Assembly (NCBI GenBank): GCA_002395155.1 | Contig: DGWD01000031.1 | Span: 25,115-89,114, forward strand | Source of the DNA: Treponema sp. UBA4267 | Lineage (GTDB): Bacteria > Spirochaetota > Spirochaetia > Treponematales > Treponemataceae | DNA: 64,000 nt | Direction: 5' to 3' | In this document: positions 62,180 through 64,000 of the stretch, in pieces | Position numbering within the stretch: position 1 is the first letter of the stretch | How the letters are laid out: every line of letters begins with the position of its first letter | Program-made: the position numbers and the translations under genes | The notes under the pieces: generated by a model | What the model was told of the DNA's origin: nothing | The model's database searches: none | The model's input: only the letters and a program-made list of their open reading frames with translations

Positions 62180-62497
62180 TTATTTCTGAAAAGTAACAAC
62201 AACTGAGTTATCGGCATTGCTGAATGGAGCTGGAATGTATTTATCAGCTTTCCAGTCATTCTCCCAGCGGCAGCCGTCTAAAAGATAACGGAACTGAAAT
62301 TCTTTATCTACAGGAAGTTCTAGCATAACAGAGAAGGAACCATCTTTATTCTGTTTTAAAGGAGTATCGGTACTGCTCCAGCTGTTAAAATCACCAGCAA
62401 GATTAATGGTTTTTGCCCCTTGAGCAGCTTCCTTTGAAACTGTAAATGTTACTTTACATGTATTTTTTTCTTTTGAAAAAGATTTTTTTAATGACAT
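62180..62497 (-). CDS. Glycogen-binding (CBM48/isoamylase-N-like) domain protein
   Basis: The 105-residue product is one beta-sandwich of CBM48 type: KTINLAGDFNSWSSTDTPLK, DGSFSVMLELPVDKEFQFRY and LLDGCRWENDWKAD. The key Trp residues (NSW, RWENDW) would stack on glucan chains. There is no catalytic domain and no signal peptide. It may be an accessory or regulatory protein for glycogen enzymes. AGGAG at correct spacing fixes the start at 62497. Confidence 0.8.
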   Translation of the reverse strand: MSLKKSFSKEKNTCKVTFTVSKEAAQGAKTINLAGDFNSWSSTDTPLKQNKDGSFSVMLELPVDKEFQFRYLLDGCRWENDWKADKYIPAPFSNADNSVVVTFQK

Positions 62498-62597
62498 TAA
62501 TAACTCCTGAAACTTCCTACCATACAATATAACATAAAAATATTGAATTTTTCATATTTATGCAATATATTGTTGTCGCATTAAATTTTATACAGCG

Positions 62598-62669
62598 TAT
62601 CCGCCGATTTATCCAAATTGCAGAGCGGACCCCAGTTCGTATGAATTGGTAAATCTTGCTAAATAGGAG
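62598..62669 (+). promoter_or_regulatory. SAM-II riboswitch with an added hairpin upstream of metK
   Basis: The leader matches the SAM-II (metA motif) pseudoknot: P1 stem TCCGC (62600-62604)/GCGGA (62625-62629); loop GATTTA (62606-62611) followed by TCC and TTGC; and a 3' strand TAAATC (62650-62655) that pairs with GATTTA, then GCTAAA (62658-62663) and AGG. These are the conserved segments of the known structure. Unlike the classic form, a seven-pair hairpin CCAGTTC/GAATTGG (62632-62649) is inserted between P1 and the pseudoknot strand. The GGAG ribosome-binding site directly follows GCTAAA, so SAM binding would block translation of metK. Confidence 0.85.
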
Positions 62670-62674
62670 ACTAT

Positions 62675-63883
62675 ATGTCTATCTTATCTAACAATCACTA
62701 TTTATTTACTTCAGAATCTGTAGGTGAAGGTCACCCAGATAAACTTTGTGATCAGGTTTCTGATGCAGTACTTGATTATTGTCTTTCTTTAGATCCAAAT
62801 GCTCACGTAGCATGCGAAACATTCTCTACAACTGACTTTTTACTCGTTGGTGGAGAAATTGGTTTCCAGGATCCAAAAATCAATCTTGAAGATTTTAAGA
62901 AAAACGTAGAAAAAATTGCACGTGGAGTTGCTCTTGATATTGGTTACAACTCTGCTGATGTAGGTCTTGATGGTGCAAACTGTATTTTTATGAACCGTCT
63001 TCATGCTCAGTCTGCAGATATCAACCAGGGTGTTGTAGGAAAAGGTCTTGATGAATACGAAGGTCAGCAGGGGGCTGGAGACCAGGGTATGATGTTTGGT
63101 TATGCATGTAACGAAACACCAACTTTAATGCCTGCTCCAGTTTACTATTCACACCAGATTTTGCTTAAGGCTCACGAACTCCGCCATTCAGGAAAAATTG
63201 CATGGCTTCGTCCAGATGCAAAATCTCAGGTAACAGTTGAATATGATGAAAACAATAAGCCTTGTCGTATTGATACAGTTGTTGTTTCTCATCAGCATAA
63301 TCCAGATGTAGATTACGACACAATCAAAAAGACAATTATTGAAGAAATAGTCAAACCTGTGCTTGAACCAACAGGTCTTCTCAAGGGCGATACAAAATAC
63401 TTTATTAACCCAACAGGAAAATTTGTTATTGGTGGACCTGATGGAGACTCTGGACTTACAGGTCGTAAGATTATTGTTGATACTTACGGTGGAATGGGTC
63501 GCCATGGTGGTGGAGCTTTCTCTGGTAAGGACCCTTCAAAAGTTGACCGTTCAGCAGCTTACATGGCACGTTACATTGCTAAAAACGTAGTTGCATCAGG
63601 ACTTGCAGACCGTGCAGAAGTTGAACTTGCTTATGCAATTGGTGTTCCATTCCCTGTATCAATTATGGTTGAAACTTTCGGAACAGAAAAAGCTCCTCGC
63701 AATGCAATTGAAGCTGCAGTTGAAAAGGTATTTGACTGTACACCAGCAGGAATCGTAAAAACTTTGAACCTTAAACAGCCAATCTACCGCAAGACAGCAT
63801 CTTACGGACACTTTGGCCGCGAAGGATTCCCTTGGGAAAAAACTGACAAAGCAGAAGAACTTAAAGCTGCTTTGAACAAATAA
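62675..63883 (+). CDS. metK: S-adenosylmethionine synthetase
   Basis: MetK makes SAM from methionine and ATP. Signature motifs are present: [32 protein letters not shown] and [16 protein letters not shown]. Length of 402 residues is normal. It lies behind a SAM-II riboswitch, which gives product feedback, and is followed after 14 bases by an ECF-type transporter component. AGGAG precedes the start. Confidence 0.97.
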   Translation: MSILSNNHYLFTSESVGEGHPDKLCDQVSDAVLDYCLSLDPNAHVACETFSTTDFLLVGGEIGFQDPKINLEDFKKNVEKIARGVALDIGYNSADVGLDGANCIFMNRLHAQSADINQGVVGKGLDEYEGQQGAGDQGMMFGYACNETPTLMPAPVYYSHQILLKAHELRHSGKIAWLRPDAKSQVTVEYDENNKPCRIDTVVVSHQHNPDVDYDTIKKTIIEEIVKPVLEPTGLLKGDTKYFINPTGKFVIGGPDGDSGLTGRKIIVDTYGGMGRHGGGAFSGKDPSKVDRSAAYMARYIAKNVVASGLADRAEVELAYAIGVPFPVSIMVETFGTEKAPRNAIEAAVEKVFDCTPAGIVKTLNLKQPIYRKTASYGHFGREGFPWEKTDKAEELKAALNK

Positions 63884-63897
63884 AAAGGAGAAAAACT

Positions 63898-64000
63898 ATG
63901 GCTAACACAACCGGAAAGTCAATTATTCGTCAGGTAGTAGCAATTGGTATCGGAGCGGCAATCTTTGTTGCATTGACAACAGTACAGATTCCAATCGGAT
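63898..64000 (+). CDS. ECF transporter S component (UPF0397-like), partial
   Basis: The reading frame MANTTGKSIIRQVVAIGIGA continues with AIFVALTTVQIPIG. This resembles the start of UPF0397/ECF-type substrate-specific membrane components (VVAIGIGAA pattern). The rest lies beyond the window. Adjacency to metK, and likely co-control by its riboswitch, suggests a methionine- or vitamin-related substrate, but this is inference. AAGGAG precedes the ATG. Confidence 0.65.
   Translation, partial: MANTTGKSIIRQVVAIGIGAAIFVALTTVQIPIG

Noticed and set aside
62528..62674. SAM-I (S-box) riboswitch before metK
   Set aside because: The S-box core is absent; the sequence instead fits SAM-II.
1..64000. CRISPR arrays, prophage or insertion sequences
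   Set aside because: No regularly spaced repeat array, transposase, integrase or phage structural gene was recognised on either strand.

Overview
The window is AT-rich chromosomal DNA from a bacterium that looks like a saccharolytic, gut or rumen type Treponema (Spirochaetota). The indicators are: spirochete-style lipoproteins with permissive lipoboxes; an archaeal/eukaryotic-type PheRS alpha subunit, known from spirochetes; a LysM protein and acidic lipoprotein pair of treponemal type; an M23 peptidase plus bactofilin cell-shape operon; split purine enzymes; and LplABC-type sugar uptake with GH31 and GH5 enzymes. No phage, transposase, CRISPR array or plasmid gene is visible. The genus is an inference; no marker rRNA is present.

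Layout. 1-1750 (minus) is the classic tRNA-Thr / rpmG / tRNA-Trp / secE / nusG / rplK string. 1.9-9 kb holds cysE, radA, a small heat-shock gene behind a sigma-54-like promoter, pgsA, a cytidylate-kinase-like gene, a Nudix hydrolase and the LysM/lipoprotein pair. 9.1-14.3 kb is a regulatory cluster: ydbC-like, holA, lexA, HPr, HPr kinase, hibernation factor and rpoN. 14.3-18.2 kb has a DUF1015 gene, an orphan adenine methyltransferase, and purH (formyltransferase only) followed by two twin-hairpin repeats and a duplicated purH tail. 18.2-25.2 kb is a sugar ABC cassette whose first permease carries a duplicated N-terminal membrane module, then a serine hydrolase. 25.2-33.8 kb has the IMP cyclohydrolase that complements purH, an acyltransferase, a cytoplasmic GH31, a THUMP methyltransferase, a TetR regulator, a GH5 lipoprotein glucanase and a companion lipoprotein. 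33.9-41.8 kb (minus) has pheS, two exported unknowns, a rhomboid, a diguanylate cyclase, a treponeme-type unknown, dusB and tatD. 42-48.7 kb (plus) is M23 / bactofilin / YaaR / YaaT-like, a methyltransferase, proS and an exported unknown. 48.7-60.7 kb (minus) has a GerMN protein, NfnAB, an outer-membrane barrel plus large lipoprotein, Tex, a PilZ-like protein and a dicarboxylate-type symporter. 60.7-64 kb has a Rossmann-like gene, MgtC, a CBM48-like protein, and metK behind a SAM-II riboswitch, then the start of an ECF S component.

How parts work together. RpoN is encoded here and a near-consensus -24/-12 site lies upstream of hsp20. HPr and HPr kinase sit beside rpoN and hpf, as in many bacteria. 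PurH (AICAR formyltransferase) and PurO-type cyclohydrolase together finish IMP synthesis. The GH5, GH31 and ABC genes suggest import and cytoplasmic trimming of plant beta-glucan or xyloglucan oligosaccharides (inference). GGDEF and PilZ-like proteins point to cyclic-di-GMP signalling.

Most notable items: the SAM-II riboswitch with an extra hairpin; the synonymously diverged purH tail beside duplicated hairpin repeats; a 77-bp twin-hairpin repeat family that supplies the hprK stop codon; the permease fused to a tandem duplicated membrane module; and a recurring promoter layout in which the -10 box abuts the start codon, predicting leaderless mRNAs.
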